This document shows, in pieces, positions 1-10,233 of a stretch of DNA of 35,022 nucleotides. The first letter of the stretch is position 1. Every line of letters starts with the position of its first letter. The position numbers and the translations under genes were made by a program. The notes under the pieces were generated by a model that worked only from the letters and a program-made list of their open reading frames with translations, did no database searches and was not told the origin of the DNA. Source of the stretch: an uncultured Clostridia bacterium (GTDB lineage Bacteria > Bacillota > Clostridia > TANB77 > CAG-508); NCBI GenBank assembly GCA_947632035.1, contig CANRNR010000018.1:1-35022 (forward strand), in the 5' to 3' direction.

Positions 1-1752
1 GGAGTTCAACCACAAACAGAAACAGTTTGGAGACAAGCAGATAAATACATGGTACCAAGAATGGTATATGTTAATAAAATGGATACAACAGGTGCTGACT
101 TTATGCTTTGCGTTGATCAATTACGCAATCGTTTAAAAGCAAATGCTATTCCAATTGAATTACCAATAGGCTCAGAAGAAAACTTTAAAGGTATTGTAGA
201 CCTAGTAAAAATGAGAGCATTTATTCATAAAGACGATTTAGGAAAAGAAATCGAAGAATGTGATATACCAGCAGAATTACAAGCTCAGGCAGAAGAATAT
301 AGAGCAAAATTAATAGAAGCTGCTGCTGAACAAGATGATGAATTAATGATGAAATATTTAGATGGTGAAGAACTATCTGAGGAAGAAATCAAAAAAGGTA
401 TTAGAATTGGAACAATAGCTAATAAAATAGTTCCAGTATGCTGTGGTTCATCATATAAGAACAAAGGTGTACAAGAATTATTAAACGCAGTTGTAGATTA
501 TATGCCTTCACCACTTGATATTCCAGATATCAAAGGTGTAGACGAAAATGGAGAAGAAGTAGAAAGAAAAACATCTGATTCAGAACCATTCTCAGCATTA
601 GCATTTAAAATTGCAACTGACCCATTTGTTGGAAAACTTTGCTTCTTCAGAGTATATTCTGGAACATTAGATGCAGGTTCAACAATATTAAATGCAAATA
701 AAGATAAGAAAGATAGAATGGGAAGAATCCTATTAATGCACGCAAATCACAGACAAGATATTGAAAAAGTATATGCAGGTGATATTGCAGCAGCAGTTGG
801 ATTAAAAGAAGTATCTACAGGTGATACACTTTGCGACCCAGCACACCCAGTTATTCTAGAATCAATGGAATTCCCAGAGCCTGTTATTGATATCGCTATT
901 GAGCCAAAAGATAAAGCAAATAGTGAAAAAATGGGTATTGCTCTTGCAAAACTTGCAGAAGAAGACCCAACATTCAAAACATGGACAGACCAAGAATCTG
1001 GTCAAACAATTATAGCTGGTATGGGTGAATTACACTTAGACATTATAGTAGACCGTTTAAAGAGAGAATTCAAAGTAGAGTGTAATGTAGGTAAACCACA
1101 AGTTTCTTACAAAGAAACAATTAGAAATAAAGTTAAAGTACAAGGTAAATTCATTCGTCAATCTGGTGGACGTGGACAATACGGTGATGTATGGCTAGAA
1201 ATGGAACCATTAGAGCCAGGTAAAGGAATTGAATTTGAAAGCAAAATCGTTGGTGGTGTTGTTCCAAAAGAATACATTAAACCAATCGAGGATGGCGTTA
1301 GAGAGGCAGCTCAAAGTGGTGTATTAGCAGGTTACCCTGTTATAGACTTTAAAGCTACATTAGTAGATGGTTCATACCATGAAGTTGACTCATCAGAAAT
1401 GGCCTTCAAAATTGCTGGATCTATGGCCTTCAAGGAAGGATGTAGACAAGGTAAATCAGTTATTCTAGAACCAATCATGAGAGTAGAAATAACAGTTCCA
1501 GAAGAATACATGGGAGATGTTATTGGAGACGTTAACTCAAGACGTGGAAAGCTAGAAGGTATGGAATCTATTCAAGGAAACCAAGTTATCAGAAGCTTTA
1601 TTCCATTATCAGAAATGTTTGGTTATGCAACAGACTTACGTTCAAAAACACAAGGTAGAGGTACTTATTCAATGGAACCAAGTCATTACGAGGAAGTTCC
1701 AAAATCAGTATTTGATACAATTGTTGCATCAAGAGCTAAAAAACAAGAGTAA
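1..1752 (+). CDS. fusA: Elongation factor G, 5'-truncated by the window edge
   Basis: EF-G is the ribosomal translocase GTPase of the cytoplasm. The reading frame is open from base 1, where the codons read [16 protein letters not shown], the conserved stretch just before the NKMD guanine-specificity motif (VYVNKMD). The first ATG seen, at 49, is therefore internal. About 583 residues are present, so roughly 110 N-terminal residues, including the P-loop and switch regions, lie outside the window. Domains II to V follow, with typical blocks such as [14 protein letters not shown] and the domain IV segment [13 protein letters not shown]. The codons are those of a highly expressed gene. tuf follows 182 bases downstream on the same strand, the usual end of the str operon. 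I see no clear intrinsic terminator between them, so some readthrough into tuf is possible. The assignment is very secure. Confidence 0.97.
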   Translation, partial: GVQPQTETVWRQADKYMVPRMVYVNKMDTTGADFMLCVDQLRNRLKANAIPIELPIGSEENFKGIVDLVKMRAFIHKDDLGKEIEECDIPAELQAQAEEYRAKLIEAAAEQDDELMMKYLDGEELSEEEIKKGIRIGTIANKIVPVCCGSSYKNKGVQELLNAVVDYMPSPLDIPDIKGVDENGEEVERKTSDSEPFSALAFKIATDPFVGKLCFFRVYSGTLDAGSTILNANKDKKDRMGRILLMHANHRQDIEKVYAGDIAAAVGLKEVSTGDTLCDPAHPVILESMEFPEPVIDIAIEPKDKANSEKMGIALAKLAEEDPTFKTWTDQESGQTIIAGMGELHLDIIVDRLKREFKVECNVGKPQVSYKETIRNKVKVQGKFIRQSGGRGQYGDVWLEMEPLEPGKGIEFESKIVGGVVPKEYIKPIEDGVREAAQSGVLAGYPVIDFKATLVDGSYHEVDSSEMAFKIAGSMAFKEGCRQGKSVILEPIMRVEITVPEEYMGDVIGDVNSRRGKLEGMESIQGNQVIRSFIPLSEMFGYATDLRSKTQGRGTYSMEPSHYEEVPKSVFDTIVASRAKKQE

Positions 1753-1800
1753 CATTATAACAATTTACTAAATTTTGTAATAAAAATAAAACTTATAAAA

Positions 1801-1843
1801 AACACTTGCTTTTATAGGAAAAATAGTATAGAATACAAGTGTT
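1801..1843 (+). promoter_or_regulatory. tuf promoter inside an inverted repeat
   Basis: A sigma-A type promoter can be read as TTGCTT (1806-1811), a 17-bp spacer and TAGAAT (1829-1834). It is bracketed by perfect 8-bp inverted arms, AACACTTG (1801-1808) and CAAGTGTT (1836-1843). The left arm runs into the -35 and the right arm begins just after the -10. This implies that tuf has its own promoter besides readthrough from fusA. The arms could be an operator or chance. Confidence 0.5.
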
Positions 1844-1879
1844 ACAAAACTAGATTTTAATATTAAAAAATATAAAAGT

Positions 1880-1914
1880 AGCAAGTGGAAACTAAAAAAC
1901 AATTCCACCAAGCT
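1880..1914 (+). other. Leader hairpin upstream of tuf
   Basis: GTGGAA (1885-1890) pairs with TTCCAC (1903-1908). The outer AGC (1880-1882) and GCT (1912-1914) can extend the stem across small internal loops. It ends a few bases before the tuf ribosome binding site AGGAGG. It may be a structured 5' leader; no known riboswitch is recognised. Confidence 0.3.
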
Positions 1915-1934
1915 AAAATAAGGAGGAAAATTAA

Positions 1935-3137
<1,203 letters not shown>

Positions 3138-3160
3138 TTAAATTTAAGCTAAATATATAA

Positions 3161-3201
3161 ATAACAAGGGTTACAAATAATGTAATACCTTGTTATTTTT
3201 T
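3161..3201 (+). terminator. Intrinsic terminator of tuf
   Basis: ATAACAAGG (3161-3169) pairs with CCTTGTTAT (3188-3196) and is followed by a T-rich tract to 3201. The loop is long but itself partly self-complementary. It sits 24 bases after the tuf stop codon. Confidence 0.85.
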
Positions 3202-3300
3202 ATGTAATAAAAAACCTTGTAAAGCAAAGAAACTTAAAACTTTCTTTAAAAATCAGTATAAAAATTAATAAAATATAATGTGAAATATTTTGTAGAATAA

Positions 3301-3329
3301 TTGACTTTTTTAGAGTTTAATTATATACT
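3301..3329 (+). promoter_or_regulatory. Sigma-A promoter of the NlpC/P60 gene
   Basis: TTGACT (3301-3306), a 17-bp spacer and TATACT (3324-3329). It lies about 55 bases upstream of the start codon and after the tuf terminator, so the hydrolase gene is transcribed independently. Confidence 0.7.
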
Positions 3330-3386
3330 GTAAGCAACTTAAGGAAAAATAACGAATATACTAAAATATAAAGGAGAAAATCTTTA

Positions 3387-4991
3387 ATGAATACTATGAA
3401 AAAAGTAATTCTAACAGGAGCATTGACTGTAGCAACAGTATCTATAATGGCTACATGCTCACAAGCTACTACTGTTAAAGTTACAGGAGATACCATAAAC
3501 GTAAGAAAAGGTGCTTCTACAAGTTCAGAAGTAATAGCTATGTTATCTAAAGGTGTAGAGTGTGAACTTTTAGAAGAAGTAGATGGTTGGTATAAAATAA
3601 AGTATAAAAGTTATACCGGTTATATTAGCAAAGATTACTCTAAAAAAGTAGAAGATAATAGTAGTCAAAATAGTGAAAGTCCTAACTTAAGTAGTGGAAA
3701 CAATAATGAAACTAGTGACAATAAAAACAATGAAACCACAAACAACAATGAAGCAAATAACCAAAGTACAAATAGTCAAACTACAGATAATCAAACTACA
3801 AATAATGAGACTACAAACAATCAAACTACAAATAGCCAAAACAATGATGAAAATGCCAATAATTCAAATAGTGAAAATGTAGACAACAATTCAGAAACAG
3901 GAAGTAATAATTCTGATGTAGAAGAGCCAAGAGAAGTAAAAGTTGTATATAAGAAATTTTTACAAAATACAGATGTAAAAATCTTACCACTAATTTATTC
4001 AAGTGAAATTGGAAATGTAAAAAAAGGTGTAGAAGTTATTATAATTACTGAAACAACAGGAGGATGGTCATATATTCAAACTGATACATTTAATGGTTGG
4101 GTAAGAACAAGCTCATTAGGAGAAGCAAAAACTGTAACTACGACTATAGGGGGAACTACAGCTACAGAAGATAACGATACTTCTGAAGAAAAAGTAGGAT
4201 ATGTTAATGAGCAAGGTGTTAATTTAAGAAAAGGTGCAGGAACTAATTATAATGTTGTTAAAGTTCTTTACTTAAACACTAAAGTTACAATTCTTAAAGA
4301 AGAAGGAACATGGTATCAAGTAAAAGCTGGAAATGATACAGGATATATCTCTAAAGAATTTGTATCAGATACTAAAATTACTTCAACAAGAGGAAATAGT
4401 AACACTAGAACTTTAGATGATGAGGAAAAAGAAGAAGAATCTAATTTAACTAGTGCAAGCACACAAAGTCAAAAGACAGAAAATGTGAAAGAAGAAAAAA
4501 CTACTCAGAAAACAGAAACAAAAAGTACGGAGACTCAAAATAATAACACTTCTAAAACAGAAGAAACTTCAAAAGATAGTAAAAATGAAAGTACAAGTTC
4601 TAAATCAATTAACGCATCAGAAGTAATAAGTTATGCAAAAAAATATCTAGGTTGTAAATATGTGTATGGTGGAGATGGCTCAAACAAAACATTTGACTGC
4701 TCAGGCTTTACAATGTATGTATTTAAAAATTTTGGAATAAGCCTTCCACATGGTGCGACTTCACAATATAATAGTGGAAAAGGAACTAAAATTACAAAAC
4801 AAAGTGATTTGAAGGCAGGAGACCTTGTATTTTTAACAGATTATGAAACAGGGGTAGGAATAGGACATTGTGGAATTTATATAGGTGATGGAGATTTTAT
4901 CCATGCATCTACAACAACAAATACAGTAACTATTTCTAGTTTAAATACAATGTATAAGGGTAGATTTTATGCAGGTCTTAGAGTAATTTAG
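3387..4991 (+). CDS. Secreted SH3b-domain NlpC/P60 peptidoglycan hydrolase
   Basis: This is a probable exported cell-wall endopeptidase cutting peptide bonds in peptidoglycan stems. A signal peptide covers residues 1-27 (cleavage likely after CSQA). Three bacterial SH3 domains lie at about 28-86, 183-245 and 268-326, each with the NVRKG or NLRKG type start or a W-Y/Y-I-Q core. The C-terminal NlpC/P60 domain is at about 410-534. The catalytic triad is visible as Cys438 in FDCSGF, His494 in GHCGIYIG and His506 in FIHAS. A low-complexity Asn/Thr/Ser linker (about 90-180) separates SH3 domains 1 and 2. A Lys/Glu/Thr linker (about 335-405) precedes the catalytic domain. The ATG at 3387 is chosen because AAGGAG lies 10 bases upstream; a second ATG at 3396 is less well placed. 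It is monocistronic by context. The family is secure; the exact bond cut is unknown. Confidence 0.93.
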   Translation: MNTMKKVILTGALTVATVSIMATCSQATTVKVTGDTINVRKGASTSSEVIAMLSKGVECELLEEVDGWYKIKYKSYTGYISKDYSKKVEDNSSQNSESPNLSSGNNNETSDNKNNETTNNNEANNQSTNSQTTDNQTTNNETTNNQTTNSQNNDENANNSNSENVDNNSETGSNNSDVEEPREVKVVYKKFLQNTDVKILPLIYSSEIGNVKKGVEVIIITETTGGWSYIQTDTFNGWVRTSSLGEAKTVTTTIGGTTATEDNDTSEEKVGYVNEQGVNLRKGAGTNYNVVKVLYLNTKVTILKEEGTWYQVKAGNDTGYISKEFVSDTKITSTRGNSNTRTLDDEEKEEESNLTSASTQSQKTENVKEEKTTQKTETKSTETQNNNTSKTEETSKDSKNESTSSKSINASEVISYAKKYLGCKYVYGGDGSNKTFDCSGFTMYVFKNFGISLPHGATSQYNSGKGTKITKQSDLKAGDLVFLTDYETGVGIGHCGIYIGDGDFIHASTTTNTVTISSLNTMYKGRFYAGLRVI

Positions 4992-5134
4992 TTATATAAA
5001 AAGGATTAAATATAATTATTTTATTTAATAAAAAATGCAAAAATCATATAATTAAATAAAAAACAAATTAAAGTAATTTATTAGAATTATAAAATAAAAA
5101 GACAAAATTGGGGCAAACGAAAGGAAATTTAACA

Positions 5135-7709
5135 ATGAAGATGTGTGTTGCCTCAATAGGAACCATTTTAGGAATTATAATGGGGCTATACTTAAAAAGT
5201 ATAGCCTTTTTTGTGTTTCTAATTTCTTTTATATTTCTGTTACTAATATTTACATGTAAAAAAGTATTTATAAAGAAAAACATAACTTTATGCTTAATAT
5301 TTCTTGTATGTATATTAATTTTTTATTTATATGTCGGTTTTTTAGAAAGTAAATATAACAGAATATATCAATATGATAATGATGAATTAAAGTTAGAAGC
5401 AATAGTAGTTACTGATGCAGAAAAACAGGAATATAAAGATGTATATACAATTAAGGTATTAAGTATTGAAGCTTTATCTAACAATTTACAAGAAAACAGC
5501 TTACAAGAAAAAAGCCCACAAGAAAAAAATGAGCGAATTGAAGAAGAAAATAAACTAACGTCCAAAGATAATAAGATATCTACAAAGTTACTATTATATA
5601 TAAAGAAAAATTCTAATAGTATAAACCAATTAAATTATGGTGATAAAGTTGAGATTACTGGCATATATGAAAAGCCAGAAGCGGCACGAAATGAAGGCGG
5701 ATTTGATTACAGTATATATTTAAAAGAGAAAGAAATTTCAGGTATTATAACTGCTAAAAGTGTAAAAGTAATAGAAAATAATAAAATAGGTTTAATTCAA
5801 AAGTGTAGTCATGATTTAAAGAAAAATTTAATAGAAAAAATAAGAGAAGTTCTACCAGAAAAAGCATCATCACTTTGTATTGGCTTAATATTAGGAGATA
5901 AATCATATATTTCAGAAGAAGTGCAAGATAGTTTTAGACAAAGCAATTTATCACATATGCTGGCTATTTCGGGTGCACATGTATCATATATATTGCTTGG
6001 AATTACTAACTTATTTCAATTCTTAAAAGTCCATAAAAGGTGGGGCAATGTTTTAGTTATATTATTTTTAGTCTTCTTTATGATGCTTGTAGGCTTTACG
6101 CCATCTGTTACAAGGGCATGCATAATGTGCATTTTAACCTTAGCCTCTAATATATTTTTTACAAAGCCTAATGTTTATACTAGCTTAGCGATTAGTAGCA
6201 TAATAATATTACTTATAAATCCATATTACTTATTAGATATTGGTTTTCAGCTTTCATTTGGTGGAACAATTGGAATTATTCTACTAATGAATAGAAAGTT
6301 AGAAAAAAAGAATATAGAAAGCGAAGACAAGAAAAATATTACTAATAAAGTAATAGAAGAAAATAAAGAATGGAAATCAAAAATACTTTCAAAAATTTTT
6401 TCATATATAAAACCAATTGCTCAGGTTTCAATATCTGCAAACTTAATAATTCTTCCAATTATGGTATATCATTTTAACACTATTTCATTAACTTTCATAA
6501 TTTCAAATTTATTAGCCTCACCAATACTAGCAGTTAGCTTAATAGGAAGCATGATATTTATATTTCTTCTACTCGTATTTAAACCACTAGCAGTACTTAT
6601 TTCGTTTATACTAAGTCCGATTTTAGAGCTTTTAACATTTATTGCAAAAATAACAGGTAAACTTCCATTTTCACAAATCCTAATTCCAACACCAAATATG
6701 TGGCAAATACTTTTATATTATTTATTTTTAATATTATATAAATCTAAAAATCAAATAAGCGAATTAAAAAATAAATTCTCAAATAAGTCAAAAATTAAGC
6801 CTATAATTACATTTATAAAACTTAAAAAAATAATTTTAATTTTAGTAATATTTTTGATTTTAGCACCATATTTTATTAAATTTCCAATGTCAAATTTAAG
6901 CCTTAAATTCATTGATGTAGGACAGGGAGACAGCACTTTAATAGAAACACCATCGAGGAAAACAATTTTGATAGACGGTGGCGGAAGTGAAGTAGGTAGT
7001 TTTGATGTTGGAGAAAAAACACTACTGCCATTTTTGTTAGATAATAATATAATGCAAATAGATTATATGCTCTTTTCACACCTAGATACAGACCATTGCG
7101 GGCGGGCTACTTACATTGTTAGAAAAAATAAAAGTAAAAAATATCATAATTTCTAAACAAGGAAAAAATAGTGAAAATCTTCAAAAATTAGTTAGTCTAG
7201 TAAAAAGATCAAAAACAAATGTAATCAAAGTAAAAGCTGGAGATAAAATTCAAATTGATAAAAATTCTTATTTCAAAATACTTTTTCCTAAAGAGGATTT
7301 AATTTCACAAAACATTTTAAATAATAACTCAATCGTAGCTAAATTTTGTTATCAAAAAAATCTAAAAACTAATCCCTTTACAATTCTTTTCACAGGCGAT
7401 ATTGAAGAAATTGCAGAAAATAAATTAGTAGAGCTTTATTTAGGAACGACAGAATTAAAAGCTGACATTTTAAAAGTTGCACATCATGGCTCCAAATCGT
7501 CATCAACTCAAAGTTTTATAGAAATGGTTAAGCCTAAGATTGCGTTGATAGGTGTAGGAGAAAATAATCATTTTGGACATCCAAATGAAGGTGTTTTAGA
7601 AAGGCTTAAAGCAATTGGTGCAAGAATTTATAGAACAGATAAAAGCGGAGAAATAATGCTTACTTTGGATTATAAAGGTAGGGTTAGAATTAAAGAATTT
7701 ATAGAATGA
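5135..7709 (+). pseudogene. comEC: ComEC/Rec2 competence DNA channel, frameshifted
   Basis: ComEC forms the inner-membrane channel for single-stranded DNA in natural transformation. Membrane helices begin near residue 5, followed by the soluble DUF4131-like region (about 60-220). The Competence domain (about 235-500) contains GLILGDKS and LSHMLAISGAHVSYI. The metallo-beta-lactamase domain starts at about 587 (IDVGQGDSTLIET). The frame breaks inside the metal-binding motif: SHLDTDHCG should be followed by GLLTLLEKIKVKN, which is found in the +1 frame. Removing one G from 7100-7102 restores a continuous protein to the stop at 7709, including the HHGSKSS motif. As it stands, the upstream frame ends at 7156. 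It is either a real mutation or a base-calling error. The start chosen is ATG 5135, preceded by AAAGGA; a TTG at 5108 has no better site. A terminator-like hairpin lies inside the first codons. Confidence 0.92.
5184..5212 (+). terminator. Intrinsic-terminator-like hairpin inside comEC
   Basis: GGCTATACTT (5184-5193) and AAGTATAGCC (5197-5206) form a perfect 10-bp stem with a 3-base loop. Six Ts follow (5207-5212). It lies about 17 codons after the comEC ATG, within the first membrane helix. Form and T-run are those of a strong Rho-independent terminator, which would attenuate comEC transcription. Confidence 0.7.
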
Positions 7710-7724
7710 AATGAGGAAGTGGTT

Positions 7725-7787
7725 ATGATAAAAAAGCAACTAAAAATAGTTGCAAAAAAGGAAGGAATGTTGTATAATTATGAGTAA
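7725..7787 (+). CDS. Possible 20-codon leader ORF overlapping hicA
   Basis: The ORF has an ATG at 7725 behind GAGGAAG and encodes MIKKQLKIVAKKEGMLYNYE. Its stop at 7785-7787 overlaps the hicA start by 8 bases, which would suit translational coupling. It is Lys-rich and matches no family I know. It may be fortuitous. Confidence 0.25.
   Translation: MIKKQLKIVAKKEGMLYNYE
7750..7778 (+). promoter_or_regulatory. Candidate promoter overlapping the hicA start
   Basis: TTGCAA (7750-7755), a 17-bp spacer and TATAAT (7773-7778). The spacing is ideal, but the -10 ends one base before the hicA ATG at 7780. A transcript starting about 7 bases downstream would miss that ATG. Either it is fortuitous or it makes an hicB-only message. 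Confidence 0.4.
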
Positions 7788-8037
7788 AGTAGAAAAACTA
7801 ATAAATAAATTAAAACATAAGCCAAGAGATTTTACATATGAAGAAGCAAAAAAATTATTAGAAAATTTAGGATTTATTGAATATAATAAAGGTAAAACGT
7901 CAGGTTCAAGAGTTTCATTTATAAATAAAGAAGCACATATAAAAATAGAATTACATAAACCACATCCTAATAATATACTAAAATTATATGTAATTAAAAA
8001 TTTATTAGATGTTTTAAGACAAATGAAAGTAATATAA
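7780..8037 (+). CDS. hicA: HicA-family toxin (mRNA interferase)
   Basis: HicA toxins are small ribosome-independent mRNA interferases with a double-stranded-RNA-binding fold, neutralised by HicB. The product is 85 aa, a normal length. It shows the variant common in Firmicutes: a start KVEKLINKLKHKPRDFTYEEA, the glycine-rich KTSGSRVSF hairpin, then ELHKPHP, whose histidines probably supply the active site. Start ATG 7780 is preceded by AAGGAAGG about 14 bases away, a longer gap than ideal. A longer reading from TTG 7750 has no support. hicB follows after 58 bases. The gene sits about 70 bases after the broken comEC and could be read from it. The family call is strong; activity is inferred. Confidence 0.88.
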   Translation: MSKVEKLINKLKHKPRDFTYEEAKKLLENLGFIEYNKGKTSGSRVSFINKEAHIKIELHKPHPNNILKLYVIKNLLDVLRQMKVI

Positions 8038-8058
8038 AATTTGAAGAAAGGAGAAAAA

Positions 8059-8080
8059 TCTAATTATTTATATAATTAGA
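8059..8080. promoter_or_regulatory. Inverted repeat between hicA and hicB
   Basis: Perfect 9-bp arms TCTAATTAT (8059-8067) and ATAATTAGA (8072-8080) with a 4-base centre, followed by TATAAT (8086-8091). It lies between AAGGAG (8048-8053) and the hicB ATG. It could be the operator bound by the HicB ribbon-helix-helix domain at an internal hicB promoter, or an RNA hairpin that brings the distant ribosome binding site closer. Confidence 0.45.
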
Positions 8081-8095
8081 TTATGTATAATATAA

Positions 8096-8434
8096 ATGAA
8101 AAATATAATGGAATATAAAGGTTATATAGCTAAAATAGAATATAGTGATGAAGATGAGTGTTTCTGTGGAAAAGTAGAGGGACTAAAAAATGATTTAATT
8201 TGTTTTGAAGGCAATACAGTAAAGGAATTGAAAAAAGACTTTAAAGCTGCTATTGACCATTATTTAGAGTGTTGTAAAAATTTAAATGAAAAACCTGAAG
8301 TACAATGTAAGGGCTCTTTAAATATAAGACTAGGACCTAAGCTTCATACTGAAGCAAAAATAAAGTCCGAAGAAAAAAATATGTCAATAAATGAGTTTAT
8401 AAAGCAAGCAGTAGCGAATTATATAAAAAATTGA
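8096..8434 (+). CDS. hicB: HicB-family antitoxin
   Basis: HicB neutralises HicA by direct binding and usually represses its own operon. The N-terminal partial RNase-H-like domain (about 1-68) shows YKGYIAKIEYSDEDECFCGKV and the TVKELKKDFKAAIDHYL helix typical of HicB. The C-terminal ribbon-helix-helix DNA-binding part (about 73-112) reads GSLNIRLGPKLHTEAKIKSE then NMSINEFIKQAVANYI. Length 112 aa is usual. The start is uncertain: ATG 8096 or ATG 8108 (MEYKGY, the more typical HicB start). Neither has a close ribosome binding site; the nearest good one, AAGGAG, is about 43 bases upstream beyond an inverted repeat. It is paired with hicA in the common toxin-first order. Confidence 0.9.
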   Translation: MKNIMEYKGYIAKIEYSDEDECFCGKVEGLKNDLICFEGNTVKELKKDFKAAIDHYLECCKNLNEKPEVQCKGSLNIRLGPKLHTEAKIKSEEKNMSINEFIKQAVANYIKN

Positions 8435-8473
8435 TGAAATTAAACTAAATATTATTAGAAAGAAGAAATAAAT

Positions 8474-9526
8474 ATGAAAGCTAAATATTCAAATCAAAAA
8501 GAGAAATTAAATATTAAAGAAATAGAAGAAGCAGCAGAAGAAATAAAAAAAGGAAATTTAGTATTATTTCCAACAGAAACTGTATATGGCATAGGAGCAA
8601 ATGCTTTAGACGAAAAAGCTGTAAAAAGAATATTTGAGGCAAAAGGCAGGGCAGGAGATAACCCACTAATAGTGCATGTTTCAAATATTAAAATGGTAGA
8701 AGAAATAGTAAAAGAAATTTCAGATGTAGAAAGAAAGTTAATAAATAAGTTTTGGCCTGGACCTTTAACAATTATTTTTAATCGTAAATCAAAAGAAGTT
8801 ATACCAAATGTAGTGACAGCTAATTTAGATACTGTTGGGGTACGTATGCCAAATAATGAAATCGCACTTGAACTTATAGAAAAAGCAAAAGTTCCTATTG
8901 CAGCACCAAGTGCTAATATATCAGGAAAGCCAAGTGGCACAAACGTTGAAGATATTATAGAAGAATTACAAGAAAAAGTAGATTATATTTTGGATGGTGG
9001 GTTTACAGATATAGGGTTAGAGTCAACAGTAATTAGAGTTATAGGAAATGAAATTAATATATTAAGACCTGGAAAAATTACAAAAGAAGAATTAGAAGAA
9101 GTAGTAAATGATGTAAAAGTAGATAGCCATGTTTTAGGAAAAGTAGGAAAAGATGATGTAGTTGCGTCTCCAGGCATGAAATATCGTCATTATGCACCAA
9201 CTACAAGTTGTATGATGATATATAGTGATGATGAAAACAAAATGATTTCAAGAATAAATGAAGAAGTAAAAAAGTTAGAACAAGAAGGTAAAAAGATATT
9301 AATATTAGGAAAAAAAGAACATTTAGATAAATACATAGTAGATAATAAATGGAACATGGGTAATGACTTAAATGAAATTGCAAAAAATATTTTTATGCTA
9401 CTTAGAAAAGTTGACAAGGAAGATTTCGACTTTGTTATAATAGAGGGTGTTGAGAGCAAAGGCTTAGGACTTGCAATTACTAATAGATTAATTAGAGCTT
9501 GCGCTTATAATTATATAATAGTGTAA
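8474..9526 (+). CDS. ywlC: L-threonylcarbamoyladenylate synthase (Sua5/YwlC type)
   Basis: The enzyme makes threonylcarbamoyl-AMP from threonine, bicarbonate and ATP, the first step of t6A formation at position 37 of ANN-decoding tRNAs. At 350 aa it is the long Sua5 form. The YrdC-like catalytic domain (about 12-205) contains LVLFPTETVYGIGANA, the KGRAGDNPLIVHV loop and APSANISGKPSGT. A linker holds SPGMKYRHYAP (about 233-243), diagnostic of Sua5. The C-terminal Sua5 domain follows (about 245-350). The start ATG 8474 is preceded by AGAAAGAAG. An 11-bp hairpin without a T-run overlaps its stop (9523-9546). The downstream BofC-like gene is 71 bases away on the same strand and may be co-transcribed. 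The function is highly likely. Confidence 0.95.
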   Translation: MKAKYSNQKEKLNIKEIEEAAEEIKKGNLVLFPTETVYGIGANALDEKAVKRIFEAKGRAGDNPLIVHVSNIKMVEEIVKEISDVERKLINKFWPGPLTIIFNRKSKEVIPNVVTANLDTVGVRMPNNEIALELIEKAKVPIAAPSANISGKPSGTNVEDIIEELQEKVDYILDGGFTDIGLESTVIRVIGNEINILRPGKITKEELEEVVNDVKVDSHVLGKVGKDDVVASPGMKYRHYAPTTSCMMIYSDDENKMISRINEEVKKLEQEGKKILILGKKEHLDKYIVDNKWNMGNDLNEIAKNIFMLLRKVDKEDFDFVIIEGVESKGLGLAITNRLIRACAYNYIIV

Positions 9527-9546
9527 AATTTATGAATAAATTTTAC
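9523..9546 (+). other. Hairpin at the end of ywlC
   Basis: GTAAAATTTAT (9523-9533) and ATAAATTTTAC (9536-9546) form a perfect 11-bp stem over a 2-base centre, starting in the ywlC stop codon. No T-run follows, so it is not a standard terminator. It may protect the 3' end of the message. Confidence 0.4.
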
Positions 9547-9597
9547 CAAAATTTCTCATACTAACTATAAATAGAAAAAACGGAAGGAAGTAGAAGT

Positions 9598-10200
9598 ATG
9601 AGAAAAGAATGGATAATTGCAATAGTGTGTATTATACTATTAATATTAGGAGTAATAGCGGGGATATATGTTTATCAAATAAATAATACAAAAGACAGTA
9701 ATAATCTAGATGGAAGAAAGCTAGCACAAAATAATAGTGGAAATAATGATTATGAAAATATTGATAAAGAACAAGTTGTACTTTCTACATCATGGAGCGA
9801 GGAAAGGCTTTCACCAAGCGCTAAGCTAGTTGAAAGAGAATATTTTAAAGGTTGTAATCATATAACTACTAATACAAGAGATTTGCCAAATACACTAGCA
9901 AATTGCAATGTAGAAGAATTAGCTGAAAAGTGTGATGGATGGCAAATAGAAGAATTTGCAAATAATGAAGTTACACTTTATAGGGAGCAGGACGGATTTT
10001 GTGATGAGCATTATCTAATAAAAGAGCATAATGGTGTACTTGGTATTTATACAACTGATGAAAAAGGAGAAGAAACTTTTAAAGAGGATACAGATATTCA
10101 AACAATGTACTTAACGGAAGCAGATTTAACAGAGGTTAGAAATGGGATAGAGGCAATAGGAGATGTAGAGCTTCATAGCGTGCTAGAAGATTTTGAGTAA
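9598..10200 (+). CDS. Membrane-anchored protein with a BofC C-terminal-like domain
   Basis: The product is a 200-aa protein with one N-terminal membrane helix (about 5-27) and an extracytoplasmic remainder. The last 70 residues resemble the BofC C-terminal domain: EHYLIKEHNGVLGIYTTDE, then a Leu at the start of a helix and ending NGIEAIGDVELHSVLEDFE. In Bacillus subtilis, BofC restrains SpoIVB in the signal that activates sigma-K. Whether this protein has that role is unknown. The middle holds four cysteines (GCNH, ANCN, KCDG, FCDE) that could form disulfides. Start ATG 9598 has GGAAGG upstream. It faces pgsA across a large palindrome that probably ends both transcripts. The domain call is by recognition of pattern only. 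Confidence 0.65.
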   Translation: MRKEWIIAIVCIILLILGVIAGIYVYQINNTKDSNNLDGRKLAQNNSGNNDYENIDKEQVVLSTSWSEERLSPSAKLVEREYFKGCNHITTNTRDLPNTLANCNVEELAEKCDGWQIEEFANNEVTLYREQDGFCDEHYLIKEHNGVLGIYTTDEKGEETFKEDTDIQTMYLTEADLTEVRNGIEAIGDVELHSVLEDFE

Positions 10201-10233
10201 GAGCTACTATATATATTAAAAATTATAAAAAAT

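Noticed and set aside
5011-5061. AT-only inverted repeat after the NlpC/P60 gene (ATTTTATTTAAT and ATTAAATAAAAA) as a terminator
   Set aside because: The stem is purely A-T with a mismatch and a 20-base loop, and no T-run follows. Such pairs are expected by chance in this composition.
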